Source: Desulfovermiculus halophilus DSM 18834 (GTDB taxonomy: Bacteria > Desulfobacterota > Desulfovibrionia > Desulfovibrionales > Desulfothermaceae). From it: a DNA stretch of 64,000 nt. Where the stretch lies: the NCBI RefSeq assembly GCF_000620765.1, contig NZ_KK211185.1, positions 125,301-189,300 of the forward strand, in the 5' to 3' direction. The translations under genes and the position numbers were made by a program. A model generated the notes under the pieces. The model saw only the letters and a program-made list of their open reading frames with translations, was not told the DNA's origin and searched no databases. Shown in pieces: positions 45,143-53,056 of this stretch (position 1 is its first letter; each line of letters opens with the position of its first letter).

Positions 45143-45865
45143 TCAGCAGAATCCGCGGATAATATCCAGCATGTCCCGCACAGCGCGTTCCATGCCCACC
45201 AGGGAAGCCCGGGCCACAATGCTGTGACCGATGGAGAACTCGGAAACCCCTGGCATGTGGGCAAAGGCATGGATGTTGGCATAGGTCAGTCCGTGACCCA
45301 GATTGACCTTTAGTCCAAGGTTGTGGGCCAGGGCCAGGCCCTCCTTGATCCGATCAAGCTCCCTGTCCCTGCCGGCTCTGGTCTCGGCATCGGCAAAATG
45401 TCCGGTATGCAGCTCAATGTATTCGGCCTCGATCTCTGCGGCCGCTTTGATCTGATCCGGATCCGGATCGATAAACAGGCTGGAGGTGATGTCGGCCTGG
45501 TGCAGGGGCTGGAGGTACTCTTGGAGCTCTGTTTCCCGGCCCAAGAGATTCATCCCGCCCTCAGTGGTCAGCTCCTGCCTCTTTTCCGGGACCAGGCAGA
45601 CGATGTGCGGCTTGGCCTGAAGGGCGATGTCCTGCATCTCCCGGGTGGCGGCCATCTCCAGGTGCAGCTTGGTGCCCAGGGTTTGGGTGAGCAGCCTCAC
45701 ATCCCGGTCCTGAATGTGGCGGCGGTCTTCGCGCAGGTGGACAATGATCCCGTGAGCCCCGCCAAGTTCGGCATGATGGGCGGCATGGACCGGATCGGGT
45801 TCATGGGCCAGTCTGGCCTGGCGGATAGTGGCAATATGGTCGACATTGACGATCAGGTCCGGCAT
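45143..45865 (-). CDS. pdxJ: Pyridoxine 5'-phosphate synthase
   Basis: PdxJ condenses 1-deoxyxylulose 5-phosphate with 3-amino-2-oxopropyl phosphate to make pyridoxine phosphate. At 240 residues it is a complete TIM barrel, beginning [15 protein letters not shown], with [21 protein letters not shown]-like [21 protein letters not shown]-like [23 protein letters not shown] and [15 protein letters not shown] (landmarks only). It heads the minus-strand block through acpS towards cimA. No promoter of good quality was seen in its upstream 100 bases. Confidence 0.96.
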   Translation of the reverse strand: MPDLIVNVDHIATIRQARLAHEPDPVHAAHHAELGGAHGIIVHLREDRRHIQDRDVRLLTQTLGTKLHLEMAATREMQDIALQAKPHIVCLVPEKRQELTTEGGMNLLGRETELQEYLQPLHQADITSSLFIDPDPDQIKAAAEIEAEYIELHTGHFADAETRAGRDRELDRIKEGLALAHNLGLKVNLGHGLTYANIHAFAHMPGVSEFSIGHSIVARASLVGMERAVRDMLDIIRGFC

Positions 45866-46137
45866 TGTCGTCTCCTTGAAAAGTGTTCCCTGTCCGCCAC
45901 AGTTCTAAAAGGCAAGGGGTGCGGTTTGTCAAGGCCTGGAACCGGAGAATGCAAGAGTTTTTCCCTTGAAACCCTGGGCCTTGGTACGGCTATAGTCAAA
46001 ATAATGGCTTTTGTACACAAAGTATACCGAGCCAGCTGGCATCAAATCCGAGAATTTGACACCTTGGTCAAGGCTGGAGCATAATGCAGTGCATAAAATT
46101 ACAGACAGAACCGGGGCTATTATTCATTTTGACCAGG

Positions 46138-46171
46138 GATTCTTCGCTCGCATACTCGCTCAGAATGACAG
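46138..46171. repeat. Short interspersed repeat (type E)
   Basis: GATTCTTCGCTCG...CTCAGAATGACA recurs in inverted orientation at 46523-46560 as TGTCATTCTG...GAAGAATCGATCC. The two flank the third family A copy. A remnant related to such repeats is between the pilV-like and pilX-like genes (48252-48315). Confidence 0.5.
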
Positions 46172-46263
46172 ACAAAAGAATCACGGTCCGATGGCAACCA
46201 TAAGAATGGCTGCCCGCCGGAGGGTGTTATGCCCCCACTTGATACGCCTGCAAAAGGCAGAAT

Positions 46264-46428
46264 TACCACTACAACGACAGTCTGGGTACAACAAACGCCT
46301 GCAAAGAGCCAGGCGATTACTTATAGCTCCCACGCTCTGCGTGGGAGCTTATCCTGACCGCTCCCGCGGTCTCTTTCTGGACGCCGGAGCGTCCAAAAGA
46401 GTTCCCACGCAGAGCGTGGGAACGATAA
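46264..46428. repeat. Family A palindromic element, copy 3 (inverted)
   Basis: The core 46326-46423 is the reverse complement of the copy at 17709-17805, and the match continues through the TAAGTAATCGCCTGGCTCTT extension to about 46264, as in copy 1. No gene is seen in 45866-46713. Confidence 0.85.
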
Positions 46429-46713
46429 AACTGCGGGGGGCGAAGACTGAAGAATCAATGGGTTAGAGACTATACTTTGGCTTACCATTGACATCAATTG
46501 ACTTTTTGCAGTTCCGTCCTCTTGTCATTCTGAAAGAGCATAGCGACTGAAGAATCGATCCCTGTTTCAAGGAAAACCCGGCGGGGCAACTTGCGTACCG
46601 AACATTGATCATTTCTGGACCCGCTGTCGCAGTCTCTGGAACCCGCCTGCGCGGGAAAGTCGGAAAAACCCCAATTTTCGATGTAGGGTCAGCTTCTGAA
46701 CGGATATAGCTTC

Positions 46714-47241
46714 ATGCGTCAATTAAAGAACATTCATGGCGGCCACACAGGCCTGACCCTGATGGAGCTGATGGTGGTCATCGCCATCCTGGCCATCATG
46801 GCCGGCATGAGTATGTCCGCTTTAAGCGAGTATATCCCGGATTATAGGCTGAATGCTGCAGTGAGAACTCTGGTGGCTGATTTGCACAAGGCAAAGACCG
46901 AGGCTATAAAAGTCAACAAGTATGTGACAGTTGTGTTTGATACAGACGAATCTTCCCCTTCAGGTGGTATTGGATCTTATGTTGCCTTCATTGATAATGG
47001 GGCTGGTGGTGGTAACAGTGATAACCATGAACAAGACGGGGATGAATTAATTCTGATGAAAAATTATATACCAAAGAATGTAGTCATGTCTTCAGAAACA
47101 TCATATAATTATGTCATATTCGATCAATATGGATTACCTAATACCCAAGGCAATATTATATTAAGAAATATTGAAAATGAAAAGATAAAAATAACAATTA
47201 ATGAAACTGGATATATAGATATTAAAAATAAATATGAATAA
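46714..47241 (+). CDS. GspH/FimT-type prepilin
   Basis: A 175-residue type IV pilin-like protein. The prepilin peptidase site is HTG|LTLMELMVVIAILAIM, with Glu at position +5 of the mature protein and one N-terminal hydrophobic helix, so it is a minor pseudopilin that would initiate the pilus. The C-terminal part is polar and low-complexity. The coding sequence turns AT-rich after about residue 60, unlike the GC-rich flanks. It is the first of four consecutive pilin-type genes and overlaps the next by 8 bases. Whether it serves a pilus or a secretion system cannot be decided here. Confidence 0.88.
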   Translation: MRQLKNIHGGHTGLTLMELMVVIAILAIMAGMSMSALSEYIPDYRLNAAVRTLVADLHKAKTEAIKVNKYVTVVFDTDESSPSGGIGSYVAFIDNGAGGGNSDNHEQDGDELILMKNYIPKNVVMSSETSYNYVIFDQYGLPNTQGNIILRNIENEKIKITINETGYIDIKNKYE

Positions 47242-47839
47242 AAATCAGAATTATATATCTATTTGGTTCCGAGGTGGATTCACTATTGTTGAGCTGCTTG
47301 TTACACTTGTGATCTCGGGAATAGTTTTGGGTGCTGTTTATAATGTATTTATTTCAAATAACAAAATATATATTAAACAAAACAAATTAGTTAAGATAGA
47401 GCAAAGACTTAGAGCAGCAATGAGCTTATTAACCCATGATATCCGGATGGCTGGATATGGCTCTGAACAAAATGACACTGTTGGCATAAATAAAAATGCA
47501 TCGAGTGAACACAAGGTAATGCTGTCATTTTTTGATGAACAAGAGAATGCAACAATGAGCTATAGCTATTATGTTTATGACAGTGAAACATATGGAGATA
47601 ATGCATTGGGGCGCAAGAAAAATAATGCAACAGTTCAGCCACTTATGCCCAATGTTAGGTCTTTTGATATTCAATATTGTAATCCTGAGAATGGATGTGA
47701 GGGGATAGCTAAAAATCTAGACAATATTAGTTATGTAACCATTTATTTGGCATCTTATGCCGATAATTCTCAATTGAATGTTCCTGATTTAAGCATGAAC
47801 CGGACTGTCTACATAAGAAACGCCTGCCTGGAAGATTAA
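47234..47839 (+). CDS. PilW-type minor pilin
   Basis: A 201-residue minor pilin with the prepilin leader IWFRGG|FTIVELLVTLVISGIVLG (Glu +5 present). The region LRAAMSLLTHDIRMAGYGSEQND is typical of PilW (DIRMAGY motif). Base composition is AT-rich. It overlaps the FimT-like gene by 8 bases, and its stop codon shares a base with the ATG of the next gene (TAATG), so the group is translated as a unit. PilW-like proteins form part of the tip/priming complex of type IV pili. No partner PilY1 was found downstream. Confidence 0.86.
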   Translation: MNKNQNYISIWFRGGFTIVELLVTLVISGIVLGAVYNVFISNNKIYIKQNKLVKIEQRLRAAMSLLTHDIRMAGYGSEQNDTVGINKNASSEHKVMLSFFDEQENATMSYSYYVYDSETYGDNALGRKKNNATVQPLMPNVRSFDIQYCNPENGCEGIAKNLDNISYVTIYLASYADNSQLNVPDLSMNRTVYIRNACLED

Positions 47840-48198
47840 TGCCATATTACGCTAAGAACAACTCCGATGGCTTGACTTTAATCGAGGTGTTGGTGTCCAT
47901 GGTCATTCTGGTTGTCGGCATACTGTCTGTCATGACCATGCTGTCCACAGCAGCCAAAGGGAATGCCCAAGCTAGAAAAATGAGCCGGGCATTGAACGTT
48001 GCTGAAACAAAGCTGGATGAGTTTTTATACGGCGATGAGGCATGTAGTGGAAGTGGAAATCTCAATGGATATGAGTGGAATTACAATTCTACAGCAAGTA
48101 ATCCGGTGAATGGAACAACCTATTGTAAGGTTACCGTTAGTTGGTCCAGTTATGGAGATGAAAAGAATATTTCTTTGGACACCTTAAGAGCTGAATGA
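47839..48198 (+). CDS. PilV-type minor pilin
   Basis: A 119-residue minor pilin with cleavage site NNSDG|LTLIEVLVSMVILVVGIL and the usual hydrophobic helix. After it the sequence is short, with two Cys residues (ACSGSG and TYCKVTV) that could form the C-terminal disulfide loop. The start codon overlaps the previous stop by one base. The following 180 bases to the next gene carry a short repeat-like segment instead of coding sequence, so the fourth gene may be translated independently. Confidence 0.85.
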   Translation: MPYYAKNNSDGLTLIEVLVSMVILVVGILSVMTMLSTAAKGNAQARKMSRALNVAETKLDEFLYGDEACSGSGNLNGYEWNYNSTASNPVNGTTYCKVTVSWSSYGDEKNISLDTLRAE

Positions 48199-48251
48199 TT
48201 TAAATCTAACCTGGGTTGAGGAATTCGTCGTAATTTACTGAAATGTCCTAA

Positions 48252-48315
48252 ATTGCGAGCACCTGAAAGGTGCGTGGCAATCTCATTCTGCCACCCCGAG
48301 ATTGCTTCGCTTTGT
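48252..48315. repeat. Repeat-like insert between pilV-like and pilX-like genes
   Basis: ATTGCGAGCACCTGAAAGGTGCGTGGCAATCT has internal stems (GCACCT/AGGTGC and ATTGC/GCAAT), and a matching GAGATTGCTTCGC follows. It interrupts the spacing of the pilin operon (48199-48377). Confidence 0.45.
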
Positions 48316-48377
48316 TTGCAAAGACTCCTGAGAATCGATTAGCTTCCATTTAATTTGAGCTTGATAAGGTGTGGTAA

Positions 48378-49550
48378 ATGTCTGAGACAAAGATAAATCA
48401 AGAGGGATCAACCCTTGTGGTCACAGTCCTAGTCCTGGTCATTCTGTCCATCTTGGGCACGGCCGCTCTGACCTTAACCAATACAGAGCTACTTATCGCC
48501 AGAAATATGAAACTAAAGGCTAATGCATTTTATAATGCTGAATCTGGAGTAAGATTTGCTTTGACAGGAATCAAGAGAGGTTTAATAAATAGTACTCTTG
48601 ATTTACCAGGGATCAAAATTGATAAGGACGAGTTGAATGGACTGGACTTAAGTGCAACATTGAATGTTGATAATGCTAGATCTGAAGGTATTATATTCTT
48701 ATATCCAAATCCATTAAGTGAAAATCCTGCTGATAGTAATAGATACTGTTTTATATCGACGGGAAAGGATGAAACTGACTCGGATACAAAAGCAACTATT
48801 TCAACTTGTTTTCAAATTAAGGATAAACCTTATTATGCATTTAAGCAAGGAATTGTTTCGGGAGGCAATATAAATATCAATGGGGTTGTAAATATTGATG
48901 GAAATCTACATGCCAATGGAAATATAACTCAAACAGGAGTTGGTGGAGGGGCAGTTGATGGTCAAGTTACATCTGTTTATGAGTCCGAGATTGATGCAGA
49001 TGTGAATGGAACTATTGCTTTTGGTGAAGAATATGAAATACATATACCAAGGGTAACATCTGATAATATACCAAGTGAATTTGATGCCGATGAAGTTCTT
49101 TCAGGCGGAGAGGAAATTGATCAAAGCTTGGTAGACAATGTATGGAATGACACTTCTTCTGAAAATCCAATCATATATGTCAATGGAGACGTAACAATAA
49201 AATCAGGAACTGATGTAGCGAGCTTAACAATAATTTCAGAGGGTTCAATCGAATTCAAGGGTCATTCCTCATGGGAAGATAATGAAAAACTTTCTACAAC
49301 CATAATCGCAATGAATGACATCACATTTAATGGAAGTAGTGATAGTTATGGTATTTTTTGGTGTAATGGAAGTTTTATAAGGAAAGGGTCAAGTCTTGTT
49401 CATGGTTCAATAGTTGCTGGAGCAGAAGTAGATGATAGTGATGTTGATTTCAGCGGAACATTAGAGTTTAATTATGTTGACAATATGAGTGATGATATAT
49501 ATGTCCCTAGTCCTTCGACACCTGTTAATATTACGTGGAAAGAAATGTAA
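48378..49550 (+). CDS. PilX-type pilus assembly protein with extended passenger
   Basis: A 390-residue protein with an N-terminal PilX-like helix NQEGSTLVVTVLVLVILSILGTAA (key part EGSTLVVTVL), lacking Glu +5 as PilX proteins do, and a conserved NAFYNAESGVRFAL. Most of the length (about residues 150-390) is a strand-rich passenger of short Gly/Asn turns such as GGNININGVVNIDGNLHANG, which looks like a beta-helix. The gene is strongly AT-rich. PilX usually has about 170-200 residues, so the passenger is unusual and could be an adhesive or structural tip. It is the last of the four pilin-type genes, with no PilY1 following. Confidence 0.78.
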   Translation: MSETKINQEGSTLVVTVLVLVILSILGTAALTLTNTELLIARNMKLKANAFYNAESGVRFALTGIKRGLINSTLDLPGIKIDKDELNGLDLSATLNVDNARSEGIIFLYPNPLSENPADSNRYCFISTGKDETDSDTKATISTCFQIKDKPYYAFKQGIVSGGNININGVVNIDGNLHANGNITQTGVGGGAVDGQVTSVYESEIDADVNGTIAFGEEYEIHIPRVTSDNIPSEFDADEVLSGGEEIDQSLVDNVWNDTSSENPIIYVNGDVTIKSGTDVASLTIISEGSIEFKGHSSWEDNEKLSTTIIAMNDITFNGSSDSYGIFWCNGSFIRKGSSLVHGSIVAGAEVDDSDVDFSGTLEFNYVDNMSDDIYVPSPSTPVNITWKEM

Positions 49551-49737
49551 TATTACGTTAAAAACGTATTCAACTATAGATACAGAACACAAGATAAAGA
49601 TCATCTTTGATATGGCAAAACCATGACCTGATCTCCTCTCCTCGAACCATGTTTACAACCGCCAGTCCTTTCGGTAACTTCCCTGCATCACAAGTTGGCA
49701 TTGCTGAGTGAAAGGCTCAAAAAAACGAGAATGACTG

Positions 49738-51087
49738 ATGAATATTTGTATTGTTGGAACCGGCTACGTGGGGCTGGTCACGGCCGCCTGTTTCGCCGAG
49801 ATGGGCAATCAGGTGGTCTGTGTGGATGTGAATCAAGAGATCGTCAGCCGCCTGCAGCAGGGCAAGGTCCATATTTATGAGCCCGGTCTGGAAGATCTGG
49901 TGCAGCGAAACGCTCATGCCGGCAGGTTGACGTTCACCACCTCGCTGGAAAAAGGGCTGGAGGACAGCCTGTTTGCCTTTATCTGCGTGGGTACGCCTTC
50001 AGACAGCGACGGCTCCTGCGACATGCGCGCGGTAAGCGCAGTTGCCCGGCAGATCGGGCAAACCATGACCGACTACAAGATAGTGGTCACCAAATCCACG
50101 GTTCCGGTGGGCACTGCGGATGCAGTGCGCCGGATCGTCTCAGATGAGCTCACAGCTCGCGGGGCGAACATAGAGTTTGACGTGGTCTCCAATCCCGAGT
50201 TTCTCAAAGAAGGGGATGCGGTCAGCGATTTTCTCAAGCCGGACCGGGTGATTGTGGGCACGGACAACGTGCGCACTGCCGAACTGCTCAAGATCCTGTA
50301 CAGTCCCTTCGCCCGCAGCCGGGACAAGCTGATGGTCATGTCTGTGCGCAGTGCGGAGATGACCAAGTACGCCGCAAACTGCATGCTGGCCACCAAGATT
50401 TCCTTTATCAACGAGGTGGCCAATATCTGCGAGCAGGTTGGCGCTGATGTCCGGGAAGTGCGGCTGGGGATCGGCGCTGATCACCGGATCGGGTATGAGT
50501 TCATCTACCCGGGCATGGGCTACGGAGGATCCTGCTTTCCCAAGGATGTGCAGGCTCTAATCAACACCGCCAAGAATCACGCCTACGAGCCCCAGCTCTT
50601 GACTGCGGTTCACGAGGTGAATCAGCGGCAGAAAACCAGCCTGGCTGCCAAAATCAAAGAGTATTTCCAGCCCCAGGGGGGGGTGGGCGGAAAGACCCTG
50701 GCCGTCTGGGGGCTCTCGTTCAAGGCCAACACCGACGATATCCGGGAATCGGCCGCTCTGGCCATGATCGATGAGTTGGCCGCGCAGGGCATGCAGATAC
50801 GGGCCTTTGATCCGGAGGCCGGAGAGCGGGCCGGGCAGAGGTATGCAGATAACCCCCGGGTGCAGATAGAAGATGACCACTACAAGATGCTGGACGGAGC
50901 CAATGCCTTGGCTGTGGCCACGGAGTGGAACCAGTTCCGCAATCCGGACTTTGCCGGGATTAAGCGCCGACTGACCGCACCGGTCATATTCGACGGCCGC
51001 AACCTCTATCACCCCGAGCACCTGGCCAGTCAAGGCTTTGCCTACTTCTGTATCGGACGACCGATGACGGACGGCAACCGGGCTTAG
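49738..51087 (+). CDS. ugd: UDP-glucose 6-dehydrogenase
   Basis: Ugd oxidises UDP-glucose to UDP-glucuronate, a precursor for capsule, exopolysaccharide and modified lipid A. At 449 residues it is complete: NAD site CIVGTGYVGLVTAACFAEMG, TKSTVPVGTAD, NPEFLKEGDAVSDFLKPDRV (key part NPEFLKEG), the catalytic cysteine in GYGGSCFPKDVQAL, and the C-terminal domain GLSFKANTDDIRES. Base composition returns to the GC-rich norm. It is 187 bases after the pilX-like gene and ends at a strong terminator, so it is probably its own unit or the end of that one. Confidence 0.96.
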   Translation: MNICIVGTGYVGLVTAACFAEMGNQVVCVDVNQEIVSRLQQGKVHIYEPGLEDLVQRNAHAGRLTFTTSLEKGLEDSLFAFICVGTPSDSDGSCDMRAVSAVARQIGQTMTDYKIVVTKSTVPVGTADAVRRIVSDELTARGANIEFDVVSNPEFLKEGDAVSDFLKPDRVIVGTDNVRTAELLKILYSPFARSRDKLMVMSVRSAEMTKYAANCMLATKISFINEVANICEQVGADVREVRLGIGADHRIGYEFIYPGMGYGGSCFPKDVQALINTAKNHAYEPQLLTAVHEVNQRQKTSLAAKIKEYFQPQGGVGGKTLAVWGLSFKANTDDIRESAALAMIDELAAQGMQIRAFDPEAGERAGQRYADNPRVQIEDDHYKMLDGANALAVATEWNQFRNPDFAGIKRRLTAPVIFDGRNLYHPEHLASQGFAYFCIGRPMTDGNRA

Positions 51088-51136
51088 ACCGGCACTTTTC
51101 TGAATTCATCCCAGCGAGATACATGATCGTAAGGAG

Positions 51137-51181
51137 AAAGGGCTGGAACCTGCTGATGAGAGCAGGTTCCAGCCCTTTTTT
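51137..51181 (+). terminator. Intrinsic terminator of ugd
   Basis: A perfect 18-bp stem (51137-51154 with 51161-51178) with a 6-base loop runs into TTTTTTC. It is the clearest terminator in the window. Confidence 0.9.
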
Positions 51182-51220
51182 CGTTGATTATCCGGGGTTC
51201 GGATCTATCCTGAACTCCTT

Positions 51221-51359
51221 ACAAACCCACATGCCTGCCAATGCGCAGACACAACGAAGCATGAAAATAACACATCCTGTAAAAACAAGACCTTAGAGCA
51301 TTATTTTCATACAAACCCACATGCCTGCCAAAGCGCAGGCACAACGAAGCATGAAAAAA
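51221..51359. repeat. Two partial family C heads, in tandem, abutting the IS
   Basis: ACAAACCCACATGCCTGCCA occurs at 51221-51240 and 51311-51330, each followed by GCGCAG(G/A)C, ACAACGAAGCATGAAAA. Between them ATGAAAATAA (51261-51270) and TTATTTTCAT (51301-51310) are perfect inverted decamers. Confidence 0.8.
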
Positions 51360-51372
51360 CTAGCCTTGCTAA

Positions 51373-51438
51373 GATTCATGGTTATCTTCTCCGGAAAAAC
51401 ATAAAACCCTCAATACCGGAGGAAGACAACCATGAATC
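51373..51438 (+). promoter_or_regulatory. Hairpin sequestering the transposase ribosome site and start codon
   Basis: The arm at 51373-51394 is complementary to 51416-51438 apart from one mismatch and one bulge. The 3' arm contains the GGAGG (51418-51422) and the ATG (51432). A transcript entering from outside would fold and hide the start; a transcript starting inside the loop would not. Confidence 0.75.
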
Positions 51439-52691
51439 AAGACAAGACTAAACAAACTATTTCTGTTGTCCACCCTGTATGCTGTGGTCTGGACGTGCAC
51501 AAAAAATCAATCTCTGCCTGCTTGATATTCAATGATTCCAGCGGGCAAGAGCAAAGCATCATCCAAGAGTTCGACACTTTCACCGACAGCCTGATACGAC
51601 TTCGAGAGTGGCTCATCGAGCATAGCTGCCCCATAGTAGCCATGGAAAGCACGGGAATCTATTGGAGACCGGTCCACAATATCCTTGAAGAAGCAGTAGA
51701 GGTTATTCTGGTCAATGCTCGTCATGTCAAAAACGTGCCCGGGCGCAAGACGGATATTGCCGACAGCAGATGGCTCGCCGGGCTGCTTCGGTACGGCTTG
51801 GTCAAAGGCAGCTTCATTCCTCCAAAACATGTGCGGGAATGGCGGGACATCACCCGGTGCCGACAAAAGCACGTTCAAACCCAAAATGACTACAAAAGAC
51901 GAGTCCACAAGCTCTTTGAATCAGCCAACATCAAGATTGATTCTGTGCTTTCTGATCCTTTTGGAGCCACAGGGCGTCGGCTTATTGCTTTGCTGGCAGA
52001 CCCTGAGGCAGAGATTACCCTGGAAGACGTCAAAAAAGCAGCTCATGGCAGGGTAAGGCACAAGGCTTTTGAGCTTTTTCGTTCCATTCAGGGCCATTTC
52101 ACTGCTCACCATGCTTTTATGCTGCGGTCTCTGCTTCGGAGTATTTCTCACCATGAACAGGAGATTGAGACTCTTGACTGTCGCCTTAAGGAACTGATGA
52201 GCGAGCATACTCCCATTCTTGAGGAGTTGGACCGTATTCCAGGCATCAATGAAGTAACTGCCAGGGCTGTACTGGCTGAGATAGGTCCAGACCTGGAGGC
52301 ATTTCCCTCCTGCAGCCATCTGACTTCCTGGGCTGGTCTCTGTCCCGGGAACAACGAAAGCGCCGGAAAACGCAAAGGGGGCAAAAGCCCGGTCAAAAAG
52401 CATCATCTGAAAACGATTCTGGTTGAAGCCGCTTGGGCCGCTACGAGGAAAAAGGATTCGTATTACAAAGAAAAATTCCACCGTCTCAAGTCACGTCGAG
52501 GGCCTAAAAAGGCCATAGTAGCTATTGCCCACAGATTACTCAAAGCCATATACCATGTGATCAAGTTCGGAACAGCATTTAGAGATCTGGGTGCACACTA
52601 TCTGCAACAAAGAGCTCAAGCAGCAACCTTAAGGTACTTGAGAAAACAAGCATCGGTCCTTGGCATGAAGTTGGTGCCCACTGAAGCCTGA
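51432..52691 (+). CDS. IS110-family transposase (DEDD recombinase)
   Basis: A 419-residue transposase of the DEDD type, which cuts and pastes via Holliday-like intermediates guided by an element-encoded RNA in characterised relatives. The RuvC-like DEDD residues are Asp21 (CGLDVHKKS), Glu72 (AMESTGIYW), Asp108 and Asp111 (KTDIADSRW). The C-terminal Transposase_20 domain has IPGINEVTARAVLAEIGP and SWAGLCPGNNESAGK, whose Ser310 is the probable nucleophile. The frame is intact, so the element may be active. GGAGG precedes the ATG by 9 bases but is within a hairpin. The ORF is less GC-rich than the surrounding genes. Confidence 0.95.
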   Translation: MNQDKTKQTISVVHPVCCGLDVHKKSISACLIFNDSSGQEQSIIQEFDTFTDSLIRLREWLIEHSCPIVAMESTGIYWRPVHNILEEAVEVILVNARHVKNVPGRKTDIADSRWLAGLLRYGLVKGSFIPPKHVREWRDITRCRQKHVQTQNDYKRRVHKLFESANIKIDSVLSDPFGATGRRLIALLADPEAEITLEDVKKAAHGRVRHKAFELFRSIQGHFTAHHAFMLRSLLRSISHHEQEIETLDCRLKELMSEHTPILEELDRIPGINEVTARAVLAEIGPDLEAFPSCSHLTSWAGLCPGNNESAGKRKGGKSPVKKHHLKTILVEAAWAATRKKDSYYKEKFHRLKSRRGPKKAIVAIAHRLLKAIYHVIKFGTAFRDLGAHYLQQRAQAATLRYLRKQASVLGMKLVPTEA

Positions 52692-52874
52692 TCGAGAGAC
52701 AGTCAACCACCTTAAAATATTTATAAGGTCGAGAAATCAACTGAAGCCGCAGAGCGCGGTACAAACGTGACCTTCTTCAGCAGGAACAACAAATTGTCGG
52801 CTCACAAGAGACCACGCATACAAAAATTATCAGATTCCTGCTGAAGACCAATAAGATCAACGGGTTAATTCGGT
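52692..52874 (+). ncRNA. Candidate guide (bridge/seek) RNA of the IS110/IS1111 element
   Basis: The 3' non-coding segment folds readily: ACCTTA...TAAGGT (about 52708-52728), GCCGC...GCGGT near 52746, and a long-range perfect 12-base pair CTTCAGCAGGAA (52775-52786) with TTCCTGCTGAAG (52835-52846) around a 48-base loop. Characterised IS110-type elements encode such RNAs in a non-coding end. The RNA identity and the loops that read target and donor are inferred, not seen. Confidence 0.45.
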
Positions 52875-53018
52875 TTTTTCATACAAACCCACATGACTGC
52901 CAAGGCGCAGGCACGCTTTCGCTAACGAGGCATACAAACGATTTCGATACCGATACCGACTGGGAGTGGCTACCCAATCGGATCCTGATAACTATTAACG
53001 AATAACAGTTTTTCATAC
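52875..53018. repeat. Family C repeat, copy 4 (uninterrupted)
   Basis: Runs from TTTTTTCATACAAACCCACA through ACGAGGCATACAAACGATTT and CGATACCGATACCGACTGGG to CCTGATAACTATTAACGAAT and AACAGTTTTTCATAC. It is the copy that shows the undisrupted CCTGATAACTATTAAC junction used to map element D. Confidence 0.75.
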
Positions 53019-53056
53019 GAAGAGAGTCCCCTGGATTCCCGTTGAAGGGGAGCCGG

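Larger units (their letters stand above)
51355..52877 (+). mobile_element. IS110/IS1111-family insertion sequence (approximate ends)
   Basis: One transposase gene with a 75-base 5' and a 185-base 3' non-coding segment lies between two family C sequences. The ends cannot be fixed exactly because these elements lack terminal inverted repeats and target duplications; the limits given are where family C similarity stops. The longer 3' segment suggests the IS1111-type layout. Confidence 0.75.

Noticed and set aside
44583..46428. Repeated palindromes considered as a CRISPR array
   Set aside because: Copies are few, dispersed and in both orientations, with no regular spacers and no cas genes.
51355..52877. 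Terminal inverted repeats and target duplication for the IS
   Set aside because: None could be defined. This agrees with the IS110 group, so exact ends are left open.
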